Assembly (NCBI RefSeq): GCF_020169415.1
Contig: NZ_JAIULG010000001.1
Location: 1-64,000 of the forward strand
Direction: 5' to 3'
Source of the DNA: Tsukamurella sp. M9C
GTDB taxonomy: Bacteria; Actinomycetota; Actinomycetes; Mycobacteriales; Mycobacteriaceae
Length of the DNA: 64,000 bases
Both the position numbers and the translations under genes were made by a program. Shown here in pieces: positions 8,861-19,852 of the stretch (position 1 is its first letter; each line of letters begins with the position of its first letter). The notes below the pieces were generated by a model. That model did not search any database and was not told where the DNA came from. It worked only from the letters and a program-made list of their open reading frames with translations.

Positions 8861-9499
8861 GTGAGCAGCGAGTCCTGGGCCGAGACGGACGACTACCTCG
8901 AGCGGACGGTCGCCGTCGACGCGGCCGCGTTCGAACCGATCCGCGCCGCGCAGGCCGCGGGCGGCCTGCCGGACATCGCCGTCTCCGCGACGCAGGGCAA
9001 GTTCCTCTACCTGCTCGCGTCCATCGCGCGCGCCGACCGGATCCTCGAGATCGGCACCCTCGGCGGCTACAGCACCGCCTGGCTGGCCCGGGCCGTCGTG
9101 CCGTCGGGGTCGGTCGTCACCCTGGAGTTCTCGCCCGAGCACGCCGCGGTCGCGCGGGCCAGCCTCGACGAGACCGGGCTGGGCGACCGCGTCGACATCA
9201 AGGTCGGTGCCGCGCTCGACACCCTGCCCTTCCTCGAGGGCCCGTTCGATCTCGTCTTCATCGACGCCGACAAGGCCAACAACCGCGCCTACCTGGATTG
9301 GGCTCTGCGGCTGAGTGTTCCGGGCACCGTCATCGTTCTCGACAACGTGGTGCGTCGCCTGCAGGACGAGGGGCCGGACGCCGACGGCATCCGCGGCGCC
9401 CTCGAGCGCCTCGGCTCCGACCCGCGGCTGGACGCCACCGCGCTGCAGACCGTCGGGATCAAGGGCTGGGACGGCCTGGCGATCGCCGTCGTGCGCTGA
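8861..9499 (+). CDS. SAM-dependent O-methyltransferase (COMT type)
   Basis: This 212-residue class-I methyltransferase is of the catechol/caffeoyl-CoA O-methyltransferase family. SAM-binding glycines lie in ILEIGTLGGY (61-70), the acidic loop TLEFSPE follows, and the metal-binding region FIDADKANN is at 133-141. It probably methylates a small hydroxylated aromatic or related compound with a divalent metal; the substrate is unknown. The GTG at 8861 has TAGGGT (8848-8853) 7 bases upstream. It converges with the AlkZ-like gene. Confidence 0.85.
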   Translation: MSSESWAETDDYLERTVAVDAAAFEPIRAAQAAGGLPDIAVSATQGKFLYLLASIARADRILEIGTLGGYSTAWLARAVVPSGSVVTLEFSPEHAAVARASLDETGLGDRVDIKVGAALDTLPFLEGPFDLVFIDADKANNRAYLDWALRLSVPGTVIVLDNVVRRLQDEGPDADGIRGALERLGSDPRLDATALQTVGIKGWDGLAIAVVR

Positions 9500-9517
9500 T
9501 CAGGCGTCGCCTGCTGA

Positions 9518-10699
9518 TCAGGACCGGTACGCGGGCAGCGTGATCGGGGACTTGTAGAGCGAGTTCACCCGCTCCCCCGCCAGCCAGTCCTGCAGCCGAG
9601 CGGCCTCCGCGTCGAGGGCCTTCCGCGCCGCGCGGGGCGTGCCGGGCGCGAGGACCAGCCCGACGGCGCCCTCGTCGTCCTGGACGTAGGCCCCGACGAC
9701 GCGGCCTTCCCACCACGCCGTTGTGCCCGCGTTGCCGGCGCTGTCGTAGATCGCGGCGGCGAACCCGGGATCGAGATAGAAGGCGCGCTCCTTCCAGCCC
9801 ATCGGCGTGGGATCCAGTGCGGGCAGGAGCGCGGCCCACGGCTCCACCGGCGCCACGGGATCCACGTCCTCCGGCAGCACCCAGCCGGTGCCGTCGCGCT
9901 CCAATCGCACGTGGACCGCGCCGATCTCGGCGAGCGCGGCGCGGATCGCCGTCTTGGTGGCGCCGAACCACCACACCACGTCCGTCTCCGTGACCGGGCC
10001 GAAGGCACGCAGGTACTCGCGTACCAGAATCGCGTAGGCCTCCGCCGGATCGATGCGCTCGGCCGGCCCGCCGAGCCACTCGTCGGCGCGGGACCACTGG
10101 TTCCGGTTCACCCGCCAGTGGCTCTCGTTGTGCCCACGCACCAGCGCCCCCGCCGCGCCGAGCCAGGTGAGAACCCTGGGCGCCAAGTGCATCTCGCCGC
10201 CGTACTTCTTGCCCTCCGACATCATCACCTTGCCGTCGAGCTCGGGCACCTGCTCGCGAAGCCGCACGGCGCTGAGCTCGCAGCCGCGGAGGGCGTCGAG
10301 GACCGCGGCGCGCGCCTGTGCGAGCCAGGCCTCGCCGTCGTCGGCGATGCCGCCGCGGACCGCGTCCTTGGCGATCTTCGCGTGCTCCTGGGCCGCGACG
10401 CGGTCCGACGGGCCGCTCAGCGCGGGGCCGTACAGATCGCGCGGGAAGACGAACATGGTGCGGCGCATGGCGAGCTGCTTGACGAGCGAGCGCTCCTCCC
10501 AGAGTTCGCGCTCGTACTCGTCACGGGCGAAGTCGTGCATCCGCGCGTGCACCGACAGGTACGGCGTCGCCGGCTCCGTGGCGTGCAGGACGCCGACGGC
10601 GCGCACCGCGTCCAGCACGGAATCGGTGCGATGCTGCGGCGCGAGGGCGTGGCGGCGGGCCATGCGAGCGCGGCGCTCCGCATCGTCGATCAGGCGCAT
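9518..10699 (-). CDS. Winged-helix AlkZ-like DNA glycosylase family protein
   Basis: This 393-residue protein is of the HTH_42 / DUF1006 family, whose characterised member AlkZ unhooks alkylated or cross-linked bases. Family features are the N-terminal region around HATEPATPYLSVHARM, basic winged-helix repeats, and the C-terminal Trp-rich AWWEGRVVGAYVQ. No other repair gene is adjacent. The ATG at 10699 has GGGGAG upstream. Repair activity is inferred from the family only. A role as a transcription factor cannot be excluded. Confidence 0.7.
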   Translation of the reverse strand: MRLIDDAERRARMARRHALAPQHRTDSVLDAVRAVGVLHATEPATPYLSVHARMHDFARDEYERELWEERSLVKQLAMRRTMFVFPRDLYGPALSGPSDRVAAQEHAKIAKDAVRGGIADDGEAWLAQARAAVLDALRGCELSAVRLREQVPELDGKVMMSEGKKYGGEMHLAPRVLTWLGAAGALVRGHNESHWRVNRNQWSRADEWLGGPAERIDPAEAYAILVREYLRAFGPVTETDVVWWFGATKTAIRAALAEIGAVHVRLERDGTGWVLPEDVDPVAPVEPWAALLPALDPTPMGWKERAFYLDPGFAAAIYDSAGNAGTTAWWEGRVVGAYVQDDEGAVGLVLAPGTPRAARKALDAEAARLQDWLAGERVNSLYKSPITLPAYRS

Positions 10700-10748
10700 C
10701 CGGCGCTCCCCTCATCCGAGGACTCCAGGCTAAGGCATCGCTGCCCCG

Positions 10749-10764
10749 CCGGAAACATGTTCGA
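10749..10764 (+). promoter_or_regulatory. Candidate SOS (LexA) box
   Basis: The 16-mer matches the actinomycete SOS consensus TCGAACATATGTTCGA at 12 of 16 positions by my count. The right half, ATGTTCGA, is perfect and the left half degenerate. It lies directly upstream of the -35 of the DUF222/HNH gene. Members of the 13E12 family are DNA-damage-regulated in mycobacteria, which fits. Confidence 0.4.
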
Positions 10765-10769
10765 GACTA

Positions 10770-10798
10770 TTGCCCTCTCTCGCACACGAGCGTAGAAT
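10770..10798 (+). promoter_or_regulatory. Promoter of the DUF222/HNH gene
   Basis: TTGCCC (10770-10775) and TAGAAT (10793-10798) have a 17-base spacer. A ribosome site, GGGAGG, precedes the ATG at 10823. Confidence 0.6.
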
Positions 10799-10822
10799 TG
10801 CAGTAGCGAAGGGAGGCGGCTC

Positions 10823-12442
10823 ATGATCGATTCCGGCACTGCGGCTGACTATCTCGATGCGCTCGCCTCCTTCGAACAGGCCGCCGACCGCTTGGCCGCG
10901 ATGAACCCCGTCATGCTGTCCTCGCAGGAGGTCCTCGGCAGCCTCCGGCGCCTCGAGCGCGCCGCGCGCACGGTCCCCAGCAGCCAGCACTGGCTCACCG
11001 AGGTGGCCATCGAGCAGGACCTGCCGGCCCAGCTCGGCTACACGGGCGCCAAGGAACTCCTGGTCGATCAGCTGCGCCTGGCGGGCGTCGAGGCACGGGA
11101 CCGGATCCGCGGCGCCCGTTCGCGCGCGCCGCGGCAGGAACGCGGGCACGCTCCCGAGCCGCGCCTGCCCCTCGTCGCCGCCGCCCAGCGCGCGGGCACG
11201 CTGTCCGAACGGCACGCCCTGGCGATCGAGAAGGCCTTCGACACCTGCTCCCCCAAGCTCTCCCATCCCGACCTGCACGATCTGGAGGACATGCTGGTCA
11301 CCGCCGCCGTCGGCGGGTGCACGCCGGAGGACGTCGTACTCCTCGGCCGGCGTGCGTACGAGCTCCTCGACCCCGACGGTGCCGAACCCTCCGCGGAGGA
11401 CGTCGCCCGCAAGCGCGAGTTGACCGTCGGCAAGCAAGGCGACGACCTCATGTCAGCGCTCGGCGGGGTGCTCTCACCGGAGGCCCGCGCGCTGATGGAC
11501 ACGATGCTGGAGAAGCTCGCCCGCCCCGGCGTGAACAACCCGGCGGACGCGGAGCACCCCGTCGACATCGACGATGCAGAGGCCGTCGCCGAAGCGGCGA
11601 AGCGGGATCGACGAAGCGCCGTGCAACGCAACCACGACGCGTTCGTCGCGGCACTCCGGATCGTGATCGGCTCGGGTGCGCTCGGGCAGCACCGCGGGAT
11701 GCCGTGCGTCCCGATCATCACCCTGGGGATCGATCAGCTCGAGTCCGAGACCGGCATCGCCACCACCGCCACCGGTGGTCGGCTACCCGTCGAGGACGCG
11801 CTTCGGATGATGGGCGCCAACCCCAAGTACGTTCTGCTGCTGGATGTCGCGTCGCGCCCGCTGTACCTCGGCCGCGAGAAGCGCCTGGCGTCCGCGGACC
11901 AGCGCATCGCCCTCTACGGATCCGAGAAGGGCTGCAGCGCACCACGGTGCGATGCGCCGGCCACCCGCTGCCAGGTGCACCACAAGACCGAGTGGCGCGA
12001 CGGGGGCGCCACCGACGTCACGGTGCTGACCCTGGCCTGCGATGCCCACCACGGCAAGGTGGTCCCCAGTGACGACGAGGTGCGCCGCGGATTCGAGACC
12101 GTCACGCTGCCCGAGGGCGACGAGTACGCCGGCCGCACCGGGTGGCGCCGCACCGGCGATCCCACCGGCGAGTACCGCGTGAACCACTCGCACCACGCGG
12201 AGGAGCTCTACCGGCTGGCGCAGGAACACCACCGCCAACGGCACCAGCAGTACGCCGACGAGTGGCGCGCGCAGGACGAACGCGCCCTCTACCGTGACTT
12301 CGTGGGCACCATCCACGACGACATCGCCGCGATGCTGGACGGGCCGAATGGCCCTCCGCTGCTGGAGGACCTGCTCTCCGACCACGACGCCGACAACCAT
12401 TGGCGCGAGGATCCGCCGTGCCAGCTCGCTGTCGTGGCATGA
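10823..12442 (+). CDS. DUF222 / HNH endonuclease protein (13E12 repeat family)
   Basis: This 539-residue protein has an N-terminal helical DUF222 region (about 1-330) and a C-terminal HNH nuclease (about 370-415). The HNH part shows the zinc-like Cys pairs GCSAPRCDAP, the catalytic-type HH in QVHHKTEW and the closing CDAHH. Such proteins are multicopy in mycobacteria and relatives and are often induced by DNA damage. Their cellular role is not settled. The tail of about 100 charged residues is typical. The ATG follows GGGAGG, and the upstream region has a clear promoter with a possible SOS box. Confidence 0.88.
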   Translation: MIDSGTAADYLDALASFEQAADRLAAMNPVMLSSQEVLGSLRRLERAARTVPSSQHWLTEVAIEQDLPAQLGYTGAKELLVDQLRLAGVEARDRIRGARSRAPRQERGHAPEPRLPLVAAAQRAGTLSERHALAIEKAFDTCSPKLSHPDLHDLEDMLVTAAVGGCTPEDVVLLGRRAYELLDPDGAEPSAEDVARKRELTVGKQGDDLMSALGGVLSPEARALMDTMLEKLARPGVNNPADAEHPVDIDDAEAVAEAAKRDRRSAVQRNHDAFVAALRIVIGSGALGQHRGMPCVPIITLGIDQLESETGIATTATGGRLPVEDALRMMGANPKYVLLLDVASRPLYLGREKRLASADQRIALYGSEKGCSAPRCDAPATRCQVHHKTEWRDGGATDVTVLTLACDAHHGKVVPSDDEVRRGFETVTLPEGDEYAGRTGWRRTGDPTGEYRVNHSHHAEELYRLAQEHHRQRHQQYADEWRAQDERALYRDFVGTIHDDIAAMLDGPNGPPLLEDLLSDHDADNHWREDPPCQLAVVA

Positions 12443-12549
12443 CCCGAGGTGACATTCGGCGACTGTTCAGCCGCGCCGGCGGAGCGCACGGCGGGTCAGC
12501 ACATCGGGGCCGTCGGCTCCGTGCAGGGGCACGTCCGCACGGGGCGGGC

Positions 12550-13194
12550 TCAGCGCGTACCGAGGGCTCCCAGGTTTCGGGTGAATCGACCCAGGCCCGG
12601 CCCGGTCAACTCCTCCAGGACGACGGTGCGGCCGCCCATAGCGAGCAGCAGCGCCTCGGCCGTGCCGCGGACCTCGGGCCCGCGGCCGAAGGACCAGTCG
12701 AGGTCGTCGGCGACGAGGCGCACTCCCCTGCCCCGGAGCGCGCCCCGCACCGGCGGCGCCCAGAGTGCGAAGTTCAGCGCCGGCCGGATGCGCTCCCCGG
12801 GGATCGTCCGCGGCAGGTTCAGCGGTCGGCGGACGTCCTGCTGGTGGATCATGCCGTCCAGCAAGGAGATACGGCACCCGAAGCCGGAGGTCAGTCCCGT
12901 GGGCCGCTGGTGTGCGCGGAGGGCGGACACGACGTCGCCGGTGGTGAGCCCGGCGAGCTCCGCGAGGCGTGTATCGTTCGAAGAACTGCCAGGATGCGCG
13001 CGGCCGGTGACCATGCGCTGCAGCGTCTCCCGCCCTGCGAGCAGGTCGTAGCTGATGTGGTGCAGCACCACGTCCCGGACGCTCCACCCCGGACACAGGC
13101 TGGGCGCACTCCACTGCGCTTCCGTGAAGCCCTCCACGAGTTCGAGCAGACTGCGCCGCTCCTCGGTCGCGAGGTCCGCCACGGATCCGATCAC
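12550..13194 (-). CDS. Maleylpyruvate isomerase-type mycothiol-dependent (DinB-like) protein
   Basis: This 214-residue protein has the MDMPI/DinB-like four-helix pattern: WSAPSLCPGWSVRDVVLHHISYDLLAG at the N-terminus and GMIHQQDVRRPL later. Family members bind a metal through histidines and use or transfer mycothiol, the actinomycete thiol. The GTG at 13194 is chosen because GGAGGAG lies 5 bases upstream and its first four bases (GTGA) overlap the stop of the upstream gene, a coupled arrangement. A longer frame to 13308 would add a non-conserved Arg-rich extension. The substrate is unknown. Confidence 0.75.
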   Translation of the reverse strand: MIGSVADLATEERRSLLELVEGFTEAQWSAPSLCPGWSVRDVVLHHISYDLLAGRETLQRMVTGRAHPGSSSNDTRLAELAGLTTGDVVSALRAHQRPTGLTSGFGCRISLLDGMIHQQDVRRPLNLPRTIPGERIRPALNFALWAPPVRGALRGRGVRLVADDLDWSFGRGPEVRGTAEALLLAMGGRTVVLEELTGPGLGRFTRNLGALGTR

Positions 13195-14252
13195 GGGTTC
13201 TCCTCCTCCGCGTGCCACAGATCGTCGTCCCGATCCTTGACGAAGATCCGGCCGCGAGGTTCCACTTCGACGACATCCGTGAGCCAGAAGGTGTCGCCCG
13301 GCGCCCACCCCGCGATCACCGAGTGCACCCCCGGCTCCACCTCGATCGCGGTGCCGCTCGCCGCCAGATACGCCCCGACCTGCAGGTGCGCCGCGTCGTA
13401 CACCTGCGCCACCGACGCCCAGTCCGGCATGACCCAGCGGGTGTCCGCGAGGCCGGTGGTGCGGTACCAGTCGTGGCGCTTCGAGGCGGTCACCTCCAGC
13501 GGATACTCACGACAGAGATCCGCCCACACCGCTGCGGAATCGATCTCGAGTACCCGGCCGGCGCCACTGACGCCGTGCACCGTCGCCCGAGTCTCGCCTA
13601 GCCCGTCCTCCACCAGGTACAGACCGGTGGGGACGCACGCCTGCGCCGAACACGTCTGAATCAGCTGGTGCGGCGGACAGGACCACCAGATCGCGCTGTA
13701 GGCCGCACGCGGATCGCTCGGGCGTTCCACCGCCGCCCGTGCCTCCTCGGATCTGGTGTCCTCGGCCCACGTCGTGAGGACGGATCCCGCTGGCAGCCGA
13801 GCTCCTTCGCGCCAGCCCTCCCTGCGCACCTGGAACTGATCCGCAGCCATCGGATCCGTCCACCACTGTGCGATCGGAGACTTCGCGATGAGATCGGCGA
13901 TTCCATTGATCTCGGGCGCGATCTCCGGTCTCGCCGCCAGAATTTGCGCGCCTTCGGGTTCCTGCCAGTACATGGCCTGCTCGACCGCAGTCTCGAGTGC
14001 GAGGTGCACAAAATGCTCCTCGACGTCGCAGACCGACGCCAAAGCCTCTTTCAGCGCGATCATCTCCGCACTCACATCGATCGGCTCATCGTCCCCGTCG
14101 CCGATCCGGAGCCGGACGGTCGGCCCCGGGTCCAGGTGATGACGCAGCTCGAATCGTGCTCGGGTAAGGGCAGGATCCGTGAAGGACGGCGTCTCCACGC
14201 ACACCTGCCGACCGCGAGGGCCGGCCATGAGTTGCTCGGCGAGAGAACTCAT
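13191..14252 (-). CDS. Uncharacterised 353-residue protein, operon with leuS
   Basis: I recognise no domain. The protein is soluble, acidic and rich in Trp, Glu and Asp, with no signal peptide or membrane segment. It contains a CPP...CSAQAC cluster near residue 190-205 and tryptophan-rich stretches in both halves. It starts 15 bases after the leuS stop and ends in a GTGA overlap with the mycothiol-type gene, so it is probably translated from the leuS message. Codon usage matches its neighbours, so it is a real gene. The function is unknown. Confidence 0.75.
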   Translation of the reverse strand: MSSLAEQLMAGPRGRQVCVETPSFTDPALTRARFELRHHLDPGPTVRLRIGDGDDEPIDVSAEMIALKEALASVCDVEEHFVHLALETAVEQAMYWQEPEGAQILAARPEIAPEINGIADLIAKSPIAQWWTDPMAADQFQVRREGWREGARLPAGSVLTTWAEDTRSEEARAAVERPSDPRAAYSAIWWSCPPHQLIQTCSAQACVPTGLYLVEDGLGETRATVHGVSGAGRVLEIDSAAVWADLCREYPLEVTASKRHDWYRTTGLADTRWVMPDWASVAQVYDAAHLQVGAYLAASGTAIEVEPGVHSVIAGWAPGDTFWLTDVVEVEPRGRIFVKDRDDDLWHAEEENP

Positions 14253-14267
14253 GCCCGGACTCCTCTG

Positions 14268-17120
<2,853 letters not shown>

Positions 17121-17126
17121 CCCACC

Positions 17127-17195
17127 AGCTTAGAGACGGTCCTGGTCGGCCCCGCAAACACCTGCATGAACGCGATTTGCACAGGTCTCTAAACT
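17127..17195. promoter_or_regulatory. Divergent leaderless -10 elements of leuS and the SdpI-like gene
   Basis: On the minus strand TAAGCT (17127-17132) ends 6 bases before the leuS GTG. On the plus strand TAAACT (17190-17195) ends 7 bases before the GTG at 17203. Both genes would have essentially no 5' leader. Confidence 0.55.
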
Positions 17196-17202
17196 AGAGA
17201 TC

Positions 17203-17676
17203 GTGTTCGTGCTGGTTGTGATCCTCGCCCTGGCCGCCGCGGCGGCCGTCGTCGTCGGCGGCGCCGGGCTCGCCGGCCGCCTCCCGGAGAACGGCGTCGT
17301 GGGGGTCCGCACCGAACAGACCCTCTCCGACCCGCTGCTCTGGCGCACCGCGAACCGCGTCGCCGGGCCCGGTCTCGTGGCCGCGGGCGTCATCTTCGGC
17401 GGCGGCGCCCTCATCGGCCTCGCGATGGACGCGCCCTGGTCGTACGTCGCGATCGTCGTCGCCGTAGTCGCTGGCCTGTTCCTCGCCGGTTTCGGCGCGC
17501 TGCAGGGCGCGCGGGCCGCGTCGATCCAGGCGCGCCTGCAGATGCCCGAGGCCACCTGCTGCAGCGCCGACGACGAGGCACCGTCGGACGACCCCTCGGC
17601 GGATTGCGGCGTGACCGGCGGCTGCGGCGCGTGTGCCCTCAAGGGTATGTGCGACCACGAGGCGCGGCCCGCCTAG
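17203..17676 (+). CDS. SdpI-family membrane protein with Cys-rich tail
   Basis: This 157-residue protein has an N-terminal hydrophobic segment, the SdpI-type motif GVRTEQTLSDPLLWRTANR (about 34-52), two further membrane segments (55-75 and 80-100) and a cytoplasmic-looking tail. The tail holds six cysteines (119, 120, 135, 141, 144, 150) in CC, C and CGAC...C spacing, possibly metal-binding. SdpI of Bacillus gives immunity to a toxic peptide; the role here is unknown. The GTG start appears leaderless. The transporter gene follows after 3 bases, so the two are likely co-transcribed. Confidence 0.72.
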   Translation: MFVLVVILALAAAAAVVVGGAGLAGRLPENGVVGVRTEQTLSDPLLWRTANRVAGPGLVAAGVIFGGGALIGLAMDAPWSYVAIVVAVVAGLFLAGFGALQGARAASIQARLQMPEATCCSADDEAPSDDPSADCGVTGGCGACALKGMCDHEARPA

Positions 17677-17679
17677 CCG

Positions 17680-18669
17680 ATGCGGAACCTCCTCGGCAAG
17701 CTCTCGATCGACGGCTTCATCCTCGCGATCTTCGCCGCCGTCGGCCTCGCGGCCCTGTTCCCGGCGGAGGGGCGCGCGGTCCCCGTGGTCGACGGTGCCG
17801 TCACCGTCGCGATCGCGGTCCTGTTCTTCCTGTACGGGGCGCGGATCCACCCGATGGAGGCGCTGGCCGGCCTCAAGCACTGGCGCCTGCACGTGGTGAT
17901 CCTGGGCTTCACCTTCGTGGTCTTCCCGATCATCGGGGTGCTGCTGCGGTTCGCGCCGGAGGTGCTCCTGCGGCCTGAGCTGTACGCGGGCGTGCTGTTC
18001 CTGACGCTGCTGCCGTCGACGGTGCAGTCGTCGATCGCCTTCACCTCGATCGCGGGCGGCAACGTGCCGGGCGCGATCGTCAGCGCCTCGGTCTCCAACC
18101 TGCTCGGCGTCTTCATCACGCCGCTGCTGGTGCTCGCGCTGATGGCGACCACCGGCGAGGTGCAGTTCCACAGCAGCTCGATCGTCGACCTGTGCCTGCA
18201 GCTGCTGCTGCCCTTCATCCTCGGCCAGCTGCTGCGGCCGTGGGTGGGGGAGTTCGTGGCGAAGCACGCGGCCGCACTGAAGTACGTCGACCGCGGCTCG
18301 ATCGTGCTCGTGGTCTACTCCGCCTTCTCCGCCGGCATGCGCGAACACATCTGGAGCCAGGTCTCCTGGGTGGGCGTGGTGCAGCTGATCGTGCTGTCCG
18401 TCGTGCTCGTCGTAATGATGCTGTGGCTCACGCGGAACACCGCCGAGAAGCTCGGCTTCGACCGCGCCGACATGATCGCGATCCAGTTCTGCGGCACCAA
18501 GAAGTCCATGGCCACCGGCCTGCCGATGGCGGCCGTCCTGTTCGCCGGACAGCCCGTCGGCCTGCTGGTGCTGCCGCTGATGATCTTCCACCAGGTCCAG
18601 CTGATGATGTGCGCCTGGTTGGCCGCGAAGTACGGGCGCGAGCTGGAGCCGGAGACCGTGTCGGCCTGA
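17680..18669 (+). CDS. SBF-like (bile-acid:sodium symporter fold) membrane transporter
   Basis: This 329-residue protein has about ten membrane segments. It resembles the SBF-like / Symporter P7 branch of the bile acid:sodium symporter superfamily, with the segments LLPSTVQSSIAFTSIAGGN and CGTKKSMATGLPMA, the two crossover helices of that fold. It should be a sodium-coupled transporter of an organic anion; the substrate is unknown. It starts 3 bases after the SdpI-like gene. Confidence 0.83.
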   Translation: MRNLLGKLSIDGFILAIFAAVGLAALFPAEGRAVPVVDGAVTVAIAVLFFLYGARIHPMEALAGLKHWRLHVVILGFTFVVFPIIGVLLRFAPEVLLRPELYAGVLFLTLLPSTVQSSIAFTSIAGGNVPGAIVSASVSNLLGVFITPLLVLALMATTGEVQFHSSSIVDLCLQLLLPFILGQLLRPWVGEFVAKHAAALKYVDRGSIVLVVYSAFSAGMREHIWSQVSWVGVVQLIVLSVVLVVMMLWLTRNTAEKLGFDRADMIAIQFCGTKKSMATGLPMAAVLFAGQPVGLLVLPLMIFHQVQLMMCAWLAAKYGRELEPETVSA

Positions 18670-18726
18670 TCGGTCCGCCGCCCCGTCGCGCCGCGTACGC
18701 TGCCCGAGAAGCAGCCGACGATCGGG

Positions 18727-19833
18727 GTGGGGCGAGTGGGGACGAAGATCGCGATGTGGCGGATCGACGGGGAGCCGCGGCGAGTGCAGCCGGCGAAGCT
18801 GGCCCTCGAATCGCGCCTCGAGGACATCATCGAGACGCAGACCGACGTGCTCGGCCAGCCGATCCTCCTGATCGGACGCCAGGTTCCCACCAAGTACGGG
18901 AAGTTCATCGACCTGCTCGGCGTCAACGCCGACGGCGACGTGGTGGTCATCGAGCTCAAGCGCGACCGCACACCCCGGGACGTCGTGGCGCAGGTCCTCG
19001 ACTACGCCTCGTGGGTCCAGGATCTGGAGAATACCGAGGTCCGTGCGATCTTCGACGACTACCAGCGGCGTACCGGCGGCGCGGCCTCCTTCGACGAGGC
19101 CTTCGCCGAGGTCTTCGGCGACGGCGCGCCCGACGACCTGAACACCCGGCACCAGCTGATCGTCGTCGCCAGCGACATGGACGACGCGACCGAACGACTG
19201 GTGGCGTACCTGTCGGGCGGTTACCAGGTGCCGATCAACGTGCTCCTGCTCGACTACTTCGCCGACGGTGACCGCGAGTACCTGGCCCGCACCTGGCTCA
19301 TCGACGATGCGAGCGTCACCGCGACCCGCAGCGGGGCGGCGTCCGCGGCGAAGAAGCAGGCGGCGTGGAACGGCCACGACTGGTACGTGAGCTTCGGCGA
19401 GGAGGCGGGCGGGCGCAGCTGGGACGATGCGCGGACGCACGGGTTCGTCTCCGCGGGCGGCGGCGAGTGGTTCTCCCGCACGATGCGGCAACTGCCCGTC
19501 GGCGCCCGCGTCCTCACCCACATCCCCAAGTCGGGCTACGTCGCCGTCGGTGAGGTCCTCGCGCCCGCCCGGCCGTTCGAGGACGCCGTCGTCGACCACG
19601 ACGGCTCCGAGGTGCCCCTCTCGTCATTGGCGCTGCAGGGCACCTACGTGTTCCCGGAACGCGACGACGACCAGGACCAGCGCGAATGGGTCGTCCCCGT
19701 TCGATGGCTCACGGCTGTGCCCCGCGCCGAGGCCTTCTGGAAGCCCGGCTTCTTCGCGAACCAGAACTCCGCCTGCAAGCTCCGGAACGAGTACACGATC
19801 TCCGAGGTCTCCAGCCACTTCGGTCTCGACTGA
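18727..19833 (+). CDS. NucS-like PD-(D/E)XK nuclease with C-terminal PUA/EVE-like domain
   Basis: This 368-residue protein has a PD-(D/E)XK nuclease core in the N-terminal half: Glu33 region, Asp62, Glu76-Leu-Lys78 within DVVVIELKRD, then QVLDYASWV (89-97), as in NucS/DUF91 endonucleases. From about residue 210 a second domain starts with WYVSFGE and contains GYVAVGEVLAPARPF, a pattern I associate with PUA/EVE-like modified-base or nucleic-acid readers. It may act on unusual or damaged DNA, but that is inference. The start could be GTG 18727 or GTG 18736. It stands alone, with no methylase next to it. Confidence 0.72.
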   Translation: MGRVGTKIAMWRIDGEPRRVQPAKLALESRLEDIIETQTDVLGQPILLIGRQVPTKYGKFIDLLGVNADGDVVVIELKRDRTPRDVVAQVLDYASWVQDLENTEVRAIFDDYQRRTGGAASFDEAFAEVFGDGAPDDLNTRHQLIVVASDMDDATERLVAYLSGGYQVPINVLLLDYFADGDREYLARTWLIDDASVTATRSGAASAAKKQAAWNGHDWYVSFGEEAGGRSWDDARTHGFVSAGGGEWFSRTMRQLPVGARVLTHIPKSGYVAVGEVLAPARPFEDAVVDHDGSEVPLSSLALQGTYVFPERDDDQDQREWVVPVRWLTAVPRAEAFWKPGFFANQNSACKLRNEYTISEVSSHFGLD

Positions 19834-19852
19834 GCCGCTGCGGATCCGCCCG

